A stretch of 62,144 nucleotides of DNA, taken from NCBI GenBank assembly GCA_009773355.1, contig WRPG01000027.1:1-62144 (forward strand), in the 5' to 3' direction. The stretch's first letter is position 1; each line of letters starts with the position of its first letter. This document shows positions 32,582 through 41,472 of this stretch, in pieces. Under the pieces are notes generated by a model. The model was not told where the DNA came from. It saw nothing but the letters and a program-made list of their open reading frames with translations, and ran no database searches. Origin of the DNA: Limisphaerales bacterium. GTDB taxonomy: Bacteria > Verrucomicrobiota > Verrucomicrobiia > Limisphaerales > SXTU01. The position numbers and the translations under genes are program-made.

Positions 32582-33910
32582 ATGACGCGCCGTCGCTGGC
32601 TGCAGGGCGGGGGCGCGCTGGCCGGGGCGATGTTGTGGCCGCAGTTGCTCCGCGCGAAGGAAACGCAGAAGGCCGGCAGTTCCCCCGCGCGCGCCTGCAT
32701 CGTCATCTACCTTCAGGGCGGCCTCTCGCACTACGAGAGCTTCGACCCGAAGCCGGACGCGCCGTCCGCCTATCGCAGCACGTTCAGCGACATCCCCACG
32801 ACGCTGCCGGGCATTCACTTCGCGGAGCACCTGCCGTTGCTGGCGAAGCGCGCCCACAAGTTCAGCCTCATCCGCAGCGCCTACGTGGACTCGCCGAGCC
32901 ATCCGGTGGCGATTTACCAGACGCTGACCGGCGGCGATTTGCCCGATGCCTCGGTCGAAGCGAAGAACCGCAACCTCGCGCACCCGAGCATCGGCTCGGT
33001 CATCGCGCGGGCGTGCGGCGCGCGGGCGCCGTTGCTGCCGCCTTACGTCGCGATTCCGCACTCCGGCCAGCTTGGAAACCGCGTCCACTACGCCACGGCG
33101 GGTCCGCTGGGCGTGGCGTATGAGCCGCTGGAGTCCGGCATCCCGCCCGAGGACGCGCGCACGCCGTTCGGCGGCCCGCAGGATTTGCGGCTAAACCAAG
33201 GTCTCTCCGGCAAGCGTCTCGAAGACCGGCTCATGCTTTTGAGCGCGCTCGGGGGCCAGGCTTCCGCTGCCGCCGTGGATGGACTCGACAAGTATCACCG
33301 CCACGCGCTCGAAATGCTTTCCGGCGGCGCGGCGGGTGGAGCCTTCGACCTCAGCCGCGAGCCGCTGCGCCAGCGCGAGCGTTACGGCCATCATCTTTGG
33401 GGCCAGCAGACCATTCTCGCGCGCCGGCTAGCCGAGGCGGGCGTGCCGTTCACCTTGCTCAACTACACGCTCAACCAGGAGCGCGGCCAGGACTGGGACA
33501 CGCACGAGGACAATTTCAACCTGATGAAGGACCGCCTGCTCCCGCCGATGGATCTCGCGGTGAGCGCGCTGCTGGACGATCTCGAAGAGCGCGGTCTGCT
33601 GGATACGACACTCGTGGCCATGTTCGGAGAGTTTGGGCGCACGCCCAAGATCAACGCCAATGCAGGCCGTGACCATTGGGAGAAAGTCTTCTCCGTGATG
33701 CTCACCGGAGGCGGCTTGAAGCGCGGCGTGGTGGTCGGCTCCAGCACCAAGGCCGGTGACCTGCCGCTCGACCGCCCCGTCCATTTCAACGACGTGCTGG
33801 CGACCATCTACCGACAGCTTGGAGTCGCGACCGACGAGGTCTTCCACAACGCCTTCGGCCAGCCGGTGCCGGTGCTGGCGCGCGGCAAGGTGATTGAGGA
33901 GCTGGTTTAG
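32582..33910 (+). CDS. DUF1501 family secreted protein (Tat leader)
   Basis: A 442-residue protein. MTRRRWLQGGGALAGAMLW is a twin-arginine leader. The DUF1501 domain follows (CIVIYLQGGLSHYESFDPKPD, DWDTHEDNFNLMKD, VAMFGEFGRTPKINANAGRDHW). It is the second DUF1501 protein in the window (the first is at 5268-6665). Here the upstream neighbour is a propeller rather than a PSCyt protein. Function unproven; exported. The ATG at 32582 is chosen for the leader; the 244 bases upstream are almost entirely repeat. Confidence 0.9.
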   Translation: MTRRRWLQGGGALAGAMLWPQLLRAKETQKAGSSPARACIVIYLQGGLSHYESFDPKPDAPSAYRSTFSDIPTTLPGIHFAEHLPLLAKRAHKFSLIRSAYVDSPSHPVAIYQTLTGGDLPDASVEAKNRNLAHPSIGSVIARACGARAPLLPPYVAIPHSGQLGNRVHYATAGPLGVAYEPLESGIPPEDARTPFGGPQDLRLNQGLSGKRLEDRLMLLSALGGQASAAAVDGLDKYHRHALEMLSGGAAGGAFDLSREPLRQRERYGHHLWGQQTILARRLAEAGVPFTLLNYTLNQERGQDWDTHEDNFNLMKDRLLPPMDLAVSALLDDLEERGLLDTTLVAMFGEFGRTPKINANAGRDHWEKVFSVMLTGGGLKRGVVVGSSTKAGDLPLDRPVHFNDVLATIYRQLGVATDEVFHNAFGQPVPVLARGKVIEELV

Positions 33911-34140
33911 CTTTCGTTGGTTTTCCCTTTTGGCAAGTCGTGTCGGAAAGACAAGCCCGCCGGAATCGCTTGGGGCAATCCCGGCGGGCGGTGCGATCCG
34001 GGTGACGGCGGTTGTCACGGGACGGGAGCGGCTGGCCTACACAACAGTTGGGTCGCGACTCGACACCCGGATCGTGAACGTGGGAGGAGCGGGCAACAGA
34101 GATATTCCCGGAAGGCAAGGTCTCGCCCAGGCGGGCGGGC
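33911..34140. other. intergenic region between convergent genes
   Basis: 230 bases between the DUF1501 gene and the convergent unknown gene. It holds an imperfect hairpin (CCCGCCGG at 33956 pairing with CCGGCGGG) that could act as a terminator. A frame of 88 codons crosses it, but it has no coding features I trust. Confidence 0.4.
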
Positions 34141-35028
34141 TTACGCGGAAGCGTATTTGATCCGCAGGTCGCCCAGATGGCCGCCTTTGCGCTCGGTGTC
34201 AAAAATCACCTTTGGCTCCACGCTGGCAGCACGGCTGATGATGTAGCAGGCCGCCTCGTCTTCCCGAAGCTGGTGGAAGGGATAGAACGGCATCCGCGTC
34301 ACCCGCACGTCAAGCAGGGAGCCGGACTGCACGGCGCGATGCAGCTCCTTCATCAGCCGGTGCCCGCTCTGGATGAGGTGGCGAAACTGCTGCACTTCCT
34401 CCGCCAGCCCGAGGTCGTAGAAGATGGCGGCGATCTGACGGAGGCGGATGAAGTATTCGCACCGGCTCTCGGACCACTCCAGTTCGGCCTGCTTGTCCTT
34501 GAAGGCGAAGACTTGAACGAGGTGGAAGATGGTGTCCTCCGCTGGAGCCGGAGCATCGGCGTCCAGATACAGGCGCTTGGTTTGCTTGAGCCGCGCGTCA
34601 ATCAGGTCAAGCCGGCCCTCGCGGTTGAAGCGGTGGGTGATCTTCACCAGGTCGTAGGAGCCGATGGACACGCGGTAGTTGGTCGTGAGGAAGAGATGGT
34701 CGAAGACGACCTTGACCTCGACCGGCGCGTCCTTGGTGCTCGGCAGCCGGCCGATGTAGCTCCGCTCGGCCATGTTGAAGACGGGCACGGGTGTCTGCTT
34801 GAGCTGCTCCCATTGCGCGGTGCCGACGTGGCCGAGGCGCTGGGCGAGTTTGCGGACGCGTTGCGCGAGCTGGTAGTGGGGGCCTTGCCGGTAGGGCTGT
34901 GTCTTGCGCTCCAACTCCCGGACTTCGTCCAGACTGATGGGGGCTTGCGCGACCAGGCGACGCTCGAAGTCGGCGATGCTGTCCGCCAGGAACTCTGGCG
35001 CCTCAAGGGCTGGAGGTGCGGACAACAT
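34141..35028 (-). CDS. unknown conserved-looking protein next to a sigma factor
   Basis: A 295-residue soluble protein without a recognised family. The N-terminal ~75 residues are helical and charged (ERRLVAQAPISLDEVRELERKTQPYR). A beta-rich middle (RSYIGRLPSTKDAPVEVKVVFDHLFL, TNYRVSIGSYDLVKITHRFN) is followed by a helical region (CEYFIRLRQIAAIFYDLGLAEEVQQFRHL). A C-terminal beta part ends KGGHLGDLRIKYASA. It is divergent from the sigma-factor gene with about 100 bases between, so the two might share regulation. No signal peptide or membrane segment is seen. Confidence 0.7.
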   Translation of the reverse strand: MLSAPPALEAPEFLADSIADFERRLVAQAPISLDEVRELERKTQPYRQGPHYQLAQRVRKLAQRLGHVGTAQWEQLKQTPVPVFNMAERSYIGRLPSTKDAPVEVKVVFDHLFLTTNYRVSIGSYDLVKITHRFNREGRLDLIDARLKQTKRLYLDADAPAPAEDTIFHLVQVFAFKDKQAELEWSESRCEYFIRLRQIAAIFYDLGLAEEVQQFRHLIQSGHRLMKELHRAVQSGSLLDVRVTRMPFYPFHQLREDEAACYIISRAASVEPKVIFDTERKGGHLGDLRIKYASA

Positions 35029-35130
35029 TCTTAACTGAACGTCAGAGGCGTGTGCGGCGCGGATATTCCCAGGACTTTTATCCGGGCAAAGCTTGTGGAA
35101 TAAGCCGCCCCTTCCGGCCCTCTAACCCCC

Positions 35131-35673
35131 GTGGACGAACCGGACTTCGACCAGCTCGTGAGCGACTACTACCAGCCGCTCTATCGTTTTGCGTTGAGCC
35201 TGACGGAGCGCGAATCCGAGGCGTGCGACCTCACGCAGCAGACGTTTTTCCTCTGGGCGTCCAAGGGCCAGCAGTTGCGGGACCGCTCGAAGGTCAAGTC
35301 CTGGCTCTTCACCACGCTGCATCGGGAGTTCCTCGGCTCGCGTCGCCGCACGACGCGCTTCCCGCATCACGAGATCGAGTCAGTCGAGCGCGAATTGCCG
35401 CCGGTGACGCCCGCCACCGTCAACGAGATGGACGCCGGCACCGTGATGCAGGCGCTGATGAACGTGGACGAGGTCTATCGCGCGCCGCTCATGCTGTTTT
35501 ATCTCGAAGACCACTCTTACCTGGAAATCGCCGCCGTCCTCGACGTGCCCGTCGGGACCGTCATGTCACGCCTCGCGCGCGGCAAGGCGCAGTTGCGCGG
35601 CCTCATCGCGGACCAGGCCGCCGGCGAGGAACGGAAAATCGTCCCGCTGCCGGAACTCCGCCAAGCCCATTGA
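35131..35673 (+). CDS. ECF-type RNA polymerase sigma factor
   Basis: A 180-residue protein. The sigma region 2 is FDQLVSDYYQPLYRFALSL ... DLTQQTFFLWASK. The region 4 helix-turn-helix is YLEDHSYLEIAAVLDVPVGT + MSRLARGKAQLR. The start is GTG. It is followed after 4 bases by a gene for a membrane-anchored protein with anti-sigma architecture, so the pair probably responds to an envelope or environmental signal. The target promoters are unknown. The 102 bases between it and the divergent unknown gene contain no clear -35/-10 pair of the type seen elsewhere in the window. Confidence 0.9.
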   Translation: MDEPDFDQLVSDYYQPLYRFALSLTERESEACDLTQQTFFLWASKGQQLRDRSKVKSWLFTTLHREFLGSRRRTTRFPHHEIESVERELPPVTPATVNEMDAGTVMQALMNVDEVYRAPLMLFYLEDHSYLEIAAVLDVPVGTVMSRLARGKAQLRGLIADQAAGEERKIVPLPELRQAH

Positions 35674-35677
35674 CCCG

Positions 35678-36505
35678 ATGAACAACGAAGAAGCCAAATT
35701 CATCCTCCGCGCCTACCGCCCCGGCGGCCAGGACGCCGCCGACCCGCAGTTCGCCGAGGCGCTCGATCAGGCGCGCCGCGACCCGGAGTTGTCCCGCTGG
35801 CTGGCCGAACAGACCGCCCTCGACACCGCCATCGGCGGCAAGCTCCAGGCCATCCCCGTGCCAGCGGACTTGAAGGCCAGCATCCTGGCCGGACGGAAGG
35901 TTGTCCCGATCAAGCCGGAGCCGTGGTGGCGGCGGAGCATTCACCCGGTGGCGGCCACGGCAGCGGTGGCCATGACCTTCGCGACCATCGGCTTCCTGGC
36001 CCTGCGGGAGCCGCCGGAGCCGAAGGCGGACTTCGCGCGGTTCACCAAGGACATCACCGACTACCTCGGCAAGGGCTACGGGGTGCTGCCCCGGCACGCG
36101 CACCTGGCGACGACCGAAGCGGGCTATTTTGGCAGCCAGAGCTATCGGATGAACTACCGCAGCCCCAGCCTCGATGACATTCGACACTGGCTGGCCGCCA
36201 ACGGCGGACACAGCGACTTCATCAGCCCCAGAGGGTTGAGACAGCCATTGAACCTCGGCTGCGCGGTGATGGATTGGTGGGGGCGGCGCATCACGCTGGT
36301 CTCCTTCCAGATCGGGCGCAACCTGCCGCACGACAAGGTGCATCTCGTCGTCATCTCCAGCGCGGACCTGCCTGACCCGCCGGTGCGGGGCCAGCCAAAC
36401 TTTGGTGAACGGGAGGGCTGGACCGCCGGCTCGTGGAACGATGGCAAGCTGACCTACTTCCTCCTGGCTCCGGGCGATCGCCGGGTGTTGGGAAAGTATT
36501 TGTGA
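35678..36505 (+). CDS. putative membrane-anchored anti-sigma factor
   Basis: A 275-residue protein. The cytoplasmic N-terminus (residues 1-88) has DPQFAEALDQARRDPELSRWLAEQ, a pattern seen in planctomycete/verrucomicrobial anti-sigma proteins. One transmembrane segment lies at residues 91-110 (VAATAAVAMTFATIGFLAL). An extracytoplasmic C-terminal domain of about 160 residues follows. The role is inferred from position directly after the ECF sigma gene and from the topology; no canonical zinc-binding anti-sigma motif (HX3CX2C) is present. Confidence 0.75.
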   Translation: MNNEEAKFILRAYRPGGQDAADPQFAEALDQARRDPELSRWLAEQTALDTAIGGKLQAIPVPADLKASILAGRKVVPIKPEPWWRRSIHPVAATAAVAMTFATIGFLALREPPEPKADFARFTKDITDYLGKGYGVLPRHAHLATTEAGYFGSQSYRMNYRSPSLDDIRHWLAANGGHSDFISPRGLRQPLNLGCAVMDWWGRRITLVSFQIGRNLPHDKVHLVVISSADLPDPPVRGQPNFGEREGWTAGSWNDGKLTYFLLAPGDRRVLGKYL

Positions 36506-36562
36506 GCCGCCAGCCGGCTCAGGGGCGGCGTTGCGGCAGCGGACTCTCCCGCCGGTCCGGCT

Positions 36563-38104
36563 TCACTCCCACTCAATCGTCCCCGGCGGCTTGCTGGTGA
36601 TGTCGAAGACGCAGCGGTTGACGCCCTTCACCTCGTTGATGATGCGCGTCGCGAGCTTCTCCAGAATCTCGTAGGGCAGCTTCACCCAGTCGGCGGTCAT
36701 GCCGTCCTGGCTCTCCACCGCGCGCACGCAGATGGTGAAGTCGTAGGTGCGTTCATCGCCCATCACGCCCACGCTCTTGCACGGGAGCAGCACGGCGAAG
36801 CTCTGCCAAATCTTGTAGTAGAGGCCGCTGCTCTTCATCTCCTCGACCACGATGGCGTCCGCCTCGCGCACGATGCGGAGCTTGTCCGCCGTGAGGTCGC
36901 CCAGCACGCGCACGGCCAGGCCGGGGCCGGGGAAGGGCTGGCGATAGACAATCTCCTTGGGCAGCCCGAGTTCGAGGCCGAGCACGCGCACCTCGTCCTT
37001 GAACAGGCAGCGCAGCGGCTCGACGAGCTTGAACTTCATGTTCTTGGGCAGCCCGCCGACGTTGTGGTGGCTCTTGATGAGCGCCGCCGGGTTGCCCGCG
37101 ATGGGCACGGATTCGATCACGTCGGGATACAGCGTGCCCTGCGCGAGGAACTTCGCCTTGCCGGCCCTTTTCGTCGCGGCCTGGAACACGTCAATGAACG
37201 CCCTGCCGATGATCTTGCGCTTCTTCTCCGGCTCGGTGACGCCTTTGAGCTTGGTGAGGAAGAGCTTGGTGGCGTCCTCGTATTGCAGCTTCACCTTGAA
37301 GTTGCGGCCAAAGACCTCCTGCACGACCTCGGCTTCCTTCGCGCGGAGCAGGCCGTTGTTGACGAAGATGCAGGTGAGCTGGTCGCCGATGGCCTTGTGC
37401 AGGAGCGCGGCGGCCACGCTGGAATCCACGCCCCCGCTCAGGCCGAGGATCACGCGCTCGGAGCCGACCTGCGCGCGGATGTCCGCGACGGCCTTCTCCA
37501 GATAATTGCGCATCGTCCAGTTCTTGCCGCAGCCGCAGATGCCGTGGACGAAGTTGCTGTAGACCTCGCGTCCGCGCGGGGTGTGGACGACCTCGGGATG
37601 GAACTGAAGGCCGAAGATGCGGCGCTCGCGATGCTCGATGACCGCGTAGTCGCTGTTCTCCGTGGTGGCGACGACGGCGAAGTCCTTCGGCAGCTTGGTG
37701 AGCTTGTCGCCGTGGGAGTTCCAGACTTGCAGCGTTGCTGGGAGGTTCTCGAAGAGCGCGCAGCTCGCGTCGTGGACGGTGAGCGTGCCCTTGCCGTATT
37801 CGCGCTTCTGGCCTTTCTCGACCCTGCCGCCGTTGAAGTGCGCGAGGAGCTGCACGCCGTAGCAGATGCCGAGGATGGGCACGCCGAGCTTGAAGATGGC
37901 CTTGTCCGGCAGCGGCGCGTCCTTGGCATACACGCTCGACGGCCCACCGGACAGGATGATGCCGCGCGGGGCCATGGCGGCGATTTCATCCGCCGGGGTG
38001 TCGTAGCGGACGATGGTGGAATACACGTTGCACTCGCGGATGCGGCGCGCGATGACCTGCGTGTATTGGGAACCGAAGTCGAGGATGACGATTTGCTCGC
38101 TCAT
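36563..38104 (-). CDS. guaA: GMP synthase (glutamine-hydrolysing)
   Basis: The 513-residue enzyme converts XMP to GMP. The N-terminal glutamine amidotransferase has the nucleophile block [15 protein letters not shown] and [11 protein letters not shown]. The ATP-pyrophosphatase motif [14 protein letters not shown] follows. The C-terminal dimerisation domain ends [18 protein letters not shown], the usual family end. It is a standalone gene, convergent with the anti-sigma gene. Confidence 0.97.
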   Translation of the reverse strand: MSEQIVILDFGSQYTQVIARRIRECNVYSTIVRYDTPADEIAAMAPRGIILSGGPSSVYAKDAPLPDKAIFKLGVPILGICYGVQLLAHFNGGRVEKGQKREYGKGTLTVHDASCALFENLPATLQVWNSHGDKLTKLPKDFAVVATTENSDYAVIEHRERRIFGLQFHPEVVHTPRGREVYSNFVHGICGCGKNWTMRNYLEKAVADIRAQVGSERVILGLSGGVDSSVAAALLHKAIGDQLTCIFVNNGLLRAKEAEVVQEVFGRNFKVKLQYEDATKLFLTKLKGVTEPEKKRKIIGRAFIDVFQAATKRAGKAKFLAQGTLYPDVIESVPIAGNPAALIKSHHNVGGLPKNMKFKLVEPLRCLFKDEVRVLGLELGLPKEIVYRQPFPGPGLAVRVLGDLTADKLRIVREADAIVVEEMKSSGLYYKIWQSFAVLLPCKSVGVMGDERTYDFTICVRAVESQDGMTADWVKLPYEILEKLATRIINEVKGVNRCVFDITSKPPGTIEWE

Positions 38105-38164
38105 GCGAAAGCGGGAGTGTTTGCCTGTGCGGGGAAAACTTGGCGAGGAAAAACGCTGGGAGCT

Positions 38165-38195
38165 GCCCGCCGTGAGCCATCAGCCGTCAGCGGGC
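38165..38195. repeat. small hairpin with iterated words
   Basis: GCCCGC and GCGGGC flank the iterated words GTGAGCCATCAGCCGTCAGC. It lies in the gap between the small lipoprotein gene and guaA, just upstream of guaA. Confidence 0.5.
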
Positions 38196-38216
38196 AAATG
38201 GAACCGGGAACGAGGT

Positions 38217-38597
38217 TCATTTCTTCGCCGCCGGCGCGGCCTCAATGGGCACATACATGAACGACCCGTCCGCCGGCTTGTATTCCAGCTTCATGCCCTT
38301 CGGCGCGGGAGGCAGCGCGGGCAGGAAGCCGGGCACCAGCTCGGTGAGATCCTTCGGCGGCCGGCTCTCGCTGGCCTCAAACTTCTGGATGGCATCAATG
38401 AGCCGGGCCGTCTCCAGCCGGCCAAGGCTGGCCTTCTGCGCCTTGCCGATGGCGGCGATGTAGTCCAGCGGCGCGGCCACGGGGTTTTCGCCGAGCTTCT
38501 GCGGCTCCGGCTTCGGCTCGGCCTTGGGCTTGGGATCGTCGCCGCACGCCGCGAGCAAGGCGGCGAGCGCGAGGGCGGGCAGGAACTGGAGTTTCAT
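38217..38597 (-). CDS. small lipoprotein
   Basis: A 126-residue protein with a lipoprotein signal (LALAALLAACGDDPKP; lipobox LAAC, Cys18). A proline/lysine-rich linker (KPKAEPKPEPQK) is followed by a ~90-residue domain ending KGMKLEYKPADGSFMYVPIE. The C-terminal pattern (LTELVPGFLPALPPAPKGM) is similar to the lipoprotein at 57916-58209 and to minor pseudopilin C-termini, so the two may be related. A very good -35/-10 pair is placed 6 bases before the ATG. Function unknown. Confidence 0.78.
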   Translation of the reverse strand: MKLQFLPALALAALLAACGDDPKPKAEPKPEPQKLGENPVAAPLDYIAAIGKAQKASLGRLETARLIDAIQKFEASESRPPKDLTELVPGFLPALPPAPKGMKLEYKPADGSFMYVPIEAAPAAKK

Positions 38598-38603
38598 GGC
38601 CGG

Positions 38604-38631
38604 AAAGTAGCAACGCGCCGCCGTTAGCCAA
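38604..38631 (-). promoter_or_regulatory. candidate promoter, leaderless lipoprotein gene
   Basis: On the minus strand: TTGGCT (38631-38626), 16-base spacer, TACTTT (38609-38604), then 6 bases to the ATG at 38597. Confidence 0.5.
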
Positions 38632-38637
38632 GCCCAT

Positions 38638-39987
38638 TCAGACCGACTGCCACTGCGCCACCGTGTCATCGAGATAGCGCTCGACGGTCTCGACCGCAGT
38701 CGTGAACTGGTAGCGCGTGAGCACCTCGTTCTGTCCGACCTGCGCGAGCTGGTGCGCGAGGTCCGGCGCCTGGATGAGTTCAAGCATCCGGTTGGCGAGC
38801 AGGCCGGCATCCCCGGACGGGAACGCCAGGCAGCTCTCATGGGAGCGGAACAGCTCCTCCGCGCCGTGGCCCTGGTTCACGATCACCGGCAGGCCGCACG
38901 CCATCGCCTCCAGGGGCGAGCCGACAAACGACTCCTCGCGCTCCACCGGGTAGATGAAGGCGTCGTGCGCGTGGTAAATGAGCGGCAGCTCGCGCTGCAA
39001 TCCGCCCGAGCGGAACTCGACCGGCGCGTCCTGCCCGACGGCGAGCGTTCGCAGCCGGGCCAGCACCTCGGAGTTGCCGCGCCCATACACGGTGAGCGTG
39101 GCCTTCGCGCCCTGGGCGCGGACGAACTTGAGCGCCTCGATGGCCGTGGCGACGCCGCAGTGCGGGGTGAGGCGCGCGACGACGAGAAACTTTTTGACCG
39201 CCGCGGACGCGGGCTTCACTTCCCCATGAAAGAGGCGCGTGTCCACGCCGGGATGAATCACCTCGCCGTGGGCGACGCGGAAACCGGCCTCCGCCGTGGC
39301 CGTCTGCAAGGCCGGACTGCTGAAGTAGAGCCGCTGGAAATGAAACGCCCCGATGGAGTTTGGCTTGAACCCGGTGTCCGTCTGCTGATCAAAGACCGCC
39401 GGCAGGCGGCTGGTCCCCGGCTCGATGAACGTGGGCGTGGCCGCGTCCCACTTGGCACGCTGGCCGGAGACTTCCAGCCCGGTGCGCTGGATTTTGTGCA
39501 TCGCCGGCACGCGCTCGCGGTTCCACCAACTGAGCCACGGGTCATCGCGCAGCTCCTCCGCCAGCCAGGTGTCCGCCATGTCGAAGCAGGTGGGGACGCC
39601 CGTCCGGCGAAGCGTGACGAGCAGGGATTTGGAAAGGCCCCGCAGGCTGAAAATGTGGATGACGTCCGGCTCAAACTCCGCGATGGCGGCGCGGAGCACC
39701 TCGTTGTTCCGCGCCTCCAGCTCGCGCAAATCCCCCAGCCCGCTGACCGCCGGCTGCCCGAAGATCCCGTTCAGGCGAAGCCGCCGTTGCACCAGCGCGT
39801 CGCCCTCGGAGCCGGAGCCGTAGGCGCGCGCGGTGTGGCCGGCCTCGGAGGCGAGTCCACAGGTGGAGGTCAGCACGCGCAGGGTGTGCCCGCGCTCGCG
39901 CAGCGCGTCGGTCAGGTTCTGGCAGCGGAAGTCGTCCGTGTCCGCCAGGTGCGGTGGGAACAGGTTGGTGACGACGAGAATCTTCAC
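38638..39987 (-). CDS. glycosyltransferase family 4-type protein
   Basis: A 449-residue GT-B glycosyltransferase. The GTG start gives VKILVVTNLFPPHLADTDDF, the usual N-terminal strand and loop. The acceptor domain includes FEPDVIHIFSLRGLSKSLL. The C-terminal donor domain has VIHPGVDTRLFH, FLVVARLTPHCGV, TLTVYGRGNSEV and the nucleotide-sugar block PVEREESFVGSPLEAMACGLPVI (E-X7-E type). It would add sugars to a lipid or polysaccharide acceptor at the cytoplasmic membrane. No polysaccharide cluster surrounds it, so the product is unknown. Confidence 0.9.
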   Translation of the reverse strand: MKILVVTNLFPPHLADTDDFRCQNLTDALRERGHTLRVLTSTCGLASEAGHTARAYGSGSEGDALVQRRLRLNGIFGQPAVSGLGDLRELEARNNEVLRAAIAEFEPDVIHIFSLRGLSKSLLVTLRRTGVPTCFDMADTWLAEELRDDPWLSWWNRERVPAMHKIQRTGLEVSGQRAKWDAATPTFIEPGTSRLPAVFDQQTDTGFKPNSIGAFHFQRLYFSSPALQTATAEAGFRVAHGEVIHPGVDTRLFHGEVKPASAAVKKFLVVARLTPHCGVATAIEALKFVRAQGAKATLTVYGRGNSEVLARLRTLAVGQDAPVEFRSGGLQRELPLIYHAHDAFIYPVEREESFVGSPLEAMACGLPVIVNQGHGAEELFRSHESCLAFPSGDAGLLANRMLELIQAPDLAHQLAQVGQNEVLTRYQFTTAVETVERYLDDTVAQWQSV

Positions 39988-40075
39988 TGACCGGCAGGCT
40001 AGCCACGCGCGCCGGGGTTGGCGAGCCGAATGCCACCAGTTTGAGCCGGCGACGGCAAACCGACGGCGCGGGCGC

Positions 40076-41305
40076 TTATTTCCCCTTCACGTCAAAGCAG
40101 AAGAGCAGCTCCTGGTCGCGCAGGTAGAGCTTGCCGTCGCTGACGACGGGGTGGGTCCAGACCTTGCCCTTCGGGTTACGCTGGGTGGTCTGCGGCGTGA
40201 GTTTGAAGCGGCTCCTCTCGGTCCAACCCTTCGGGTTCGGCTCCACGAGGGCAACGGTGCCGCTGCTTTCCTCCAGACAGTAGAGCATGCCGTCGGCGCA
40301 ATGCACCGCGCCTTTGCCGAAGTTCTTGGAGGCCCACGCCACCTCGCCGGTCTTGAAGTCCTGGCAGGTCCAGCCGCCCTTGTCGGAATGGCCGTAGAGC
40401 TTTTCGCCGATGAGGATGACGCCGCCGTGGTGGTTGACCATGTTGTCGTTGCGATACACTTCGCTGACCGCGTTGCCGGGGCCGATCTTGACCAGCTTGC
40501 AGCCGATGCCGTAGCCGGAAGTGATATAGACATGGCCGTCCTTGAAGATGGGCGTGGGGATGACGGCGATCTTGCCGGGCCACTCCGACTTCCAAAGCAC
40601 CTTGCCCGTCTTGGCCTCGACACCCGCGACGTTTTGCATCGTGAGCTGGATGTATTGGCGCGTGCCATTGTGGGTGACGGTAATGGGTGACGAGTAATGC
40701 GCGCCGTCGGTCCAGTCGGTGCTCTGCCAGACCTTCTTGCCCGTGGCCCGATCCAGCGCGAGCAGCGTGCCCTGCCCGCCGCCGGGTGTGCAGATGACCT
40801 TGCCCTCGTCCACGAGCACAGACTCGCAATAGCCCCAGTTCGGCGTGCGCCCGCCGAAGTCCCGCATCATCGCCTTCCAGACCTCCTTGCCGTCGGCGGC
40901 CTTCACCGCAAGCACGCCGCCGTTGCCGCCCATCGCAAAGACCATGTCGCCGTCCACCGTGGGTGTGGCGCGCGGGCCGTCGCCCCAGCCGTTCTTGAGA
41001 ATCGGCCCGACCGGCGTGGTCCAAAGCTCCTTGCCGGTCTTCACGTCCACCGCGATGAGCAGCTCCGTGTCCCCGCGCAGGCCGATGGTGAACAACCTGC
41101 CGCCGGCGATGGCATAGCCGGAGTAGCCGAGGCCTACGTCCTTGTTGATCCAGACCAGCTTGGGGCCGCCCTCGGGCCAGCTCTTGAGCAGGCCGGTTTC
41201 TTTGGAAATGTCAGTGCGGTCGGCCCCGCGCCACTGCGGCCAGTCGGCGGCGGTGGTCACGAGCGCGGCGGCGGTGAGGGCGGCGAGCAAGAGCGGTTTC
41301 TTCAT
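40076..41305 (-). CDS. secreted PQQ-like beta-propeller protein
   Basis: A 409-residue protein. A signal peptide (MKKPLLLAALTAAALVTTA) is followed by ADWPQWRGADRTDISKETGL, the family start. Blades contain TGKELWTTPVG, GKEVWKAMMRD, ATGKKVWQSTDW and TGKVLWKSEWPG. It is closer to the propeller at 53800-55008 (shared SRETG/SKETG start) than to the one at 31033. Probably periplasmic or extracellular; whether it binds PQQ or is a redox enzyme is not known. ATG 41305 begins the signal peptide. Confidence 0.9.
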   Translation of the reverse strand: MKKPLLLAALTAAALVTTAADWPQWRGADRTDISKETGLLKSWPEGGPKLVWINKDVGLGYSGYAIAGGRLFTIGLRGDTELLIAVDVKTGKELWTTPVGPILKNGWGDGPRATPTVDGDMVFAMGGNGGVLAVKAADGKEVWKAMMRDFGGRTPNWGYCESVLVDEGKVICTPGGGQGTLLALDRATGKKVWQSTDWTDGAHYSSPITVTHNGTRQYIQLTMQNVAGVEAKTGKVLWKSEWPGKIAVIPTPIFKDGHVYITSGYGIGCKLVKIGPGNAVSEVYRNDNMVNHHGGVILIGEKLYGHSDKGGWTCQDFKTGEVAWASKNFGKGAVHCADGMLYCLEESSGTVALVEPNPKGWTERSRFKLTPQTTQRNPKGKVWTHPVVSDGKLYLRDQELLFCFDVKGK

Positions 41306-41371
41306 GTTGGAGTGGACGGATTGGTTGATGTCGGGGTTACTGACGGGAGGCGTGGCGGAAACTTCAAGCGC

Positions 41372-41468
41372 GCGAGCGCGGCCTTCAGGCCGCAGAAACG
41401 GGGGGAGCAGCGCGACATCCGAACGTGTTGATCCGAATTGGCCTGCTGCGGCGTGAACGCCGCTCTCC
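41372..41468. repeat. REPIN-like element, TTCA loops
   Basis: Left arm hairpin GCGGCC-TTCA-GGCCGC. The right arm on the minus strand is GGAG + AGCGGCG-TTCA-CGCCGC. The head is clear only on the right. It lies 4 bases downstream of the stop of the amidase/muramidase fusion. Confidence 0.65.
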
Positions 41469-41472
41469 TCGC

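Noticed and set aside
33894-34160. 88-codon frame between the DUF1501 gene and the unknown gene
   Set aside because: It overlaps both neighbours' ends, includes a hairpin, and has no hydrophobic core, motif or credible start context.
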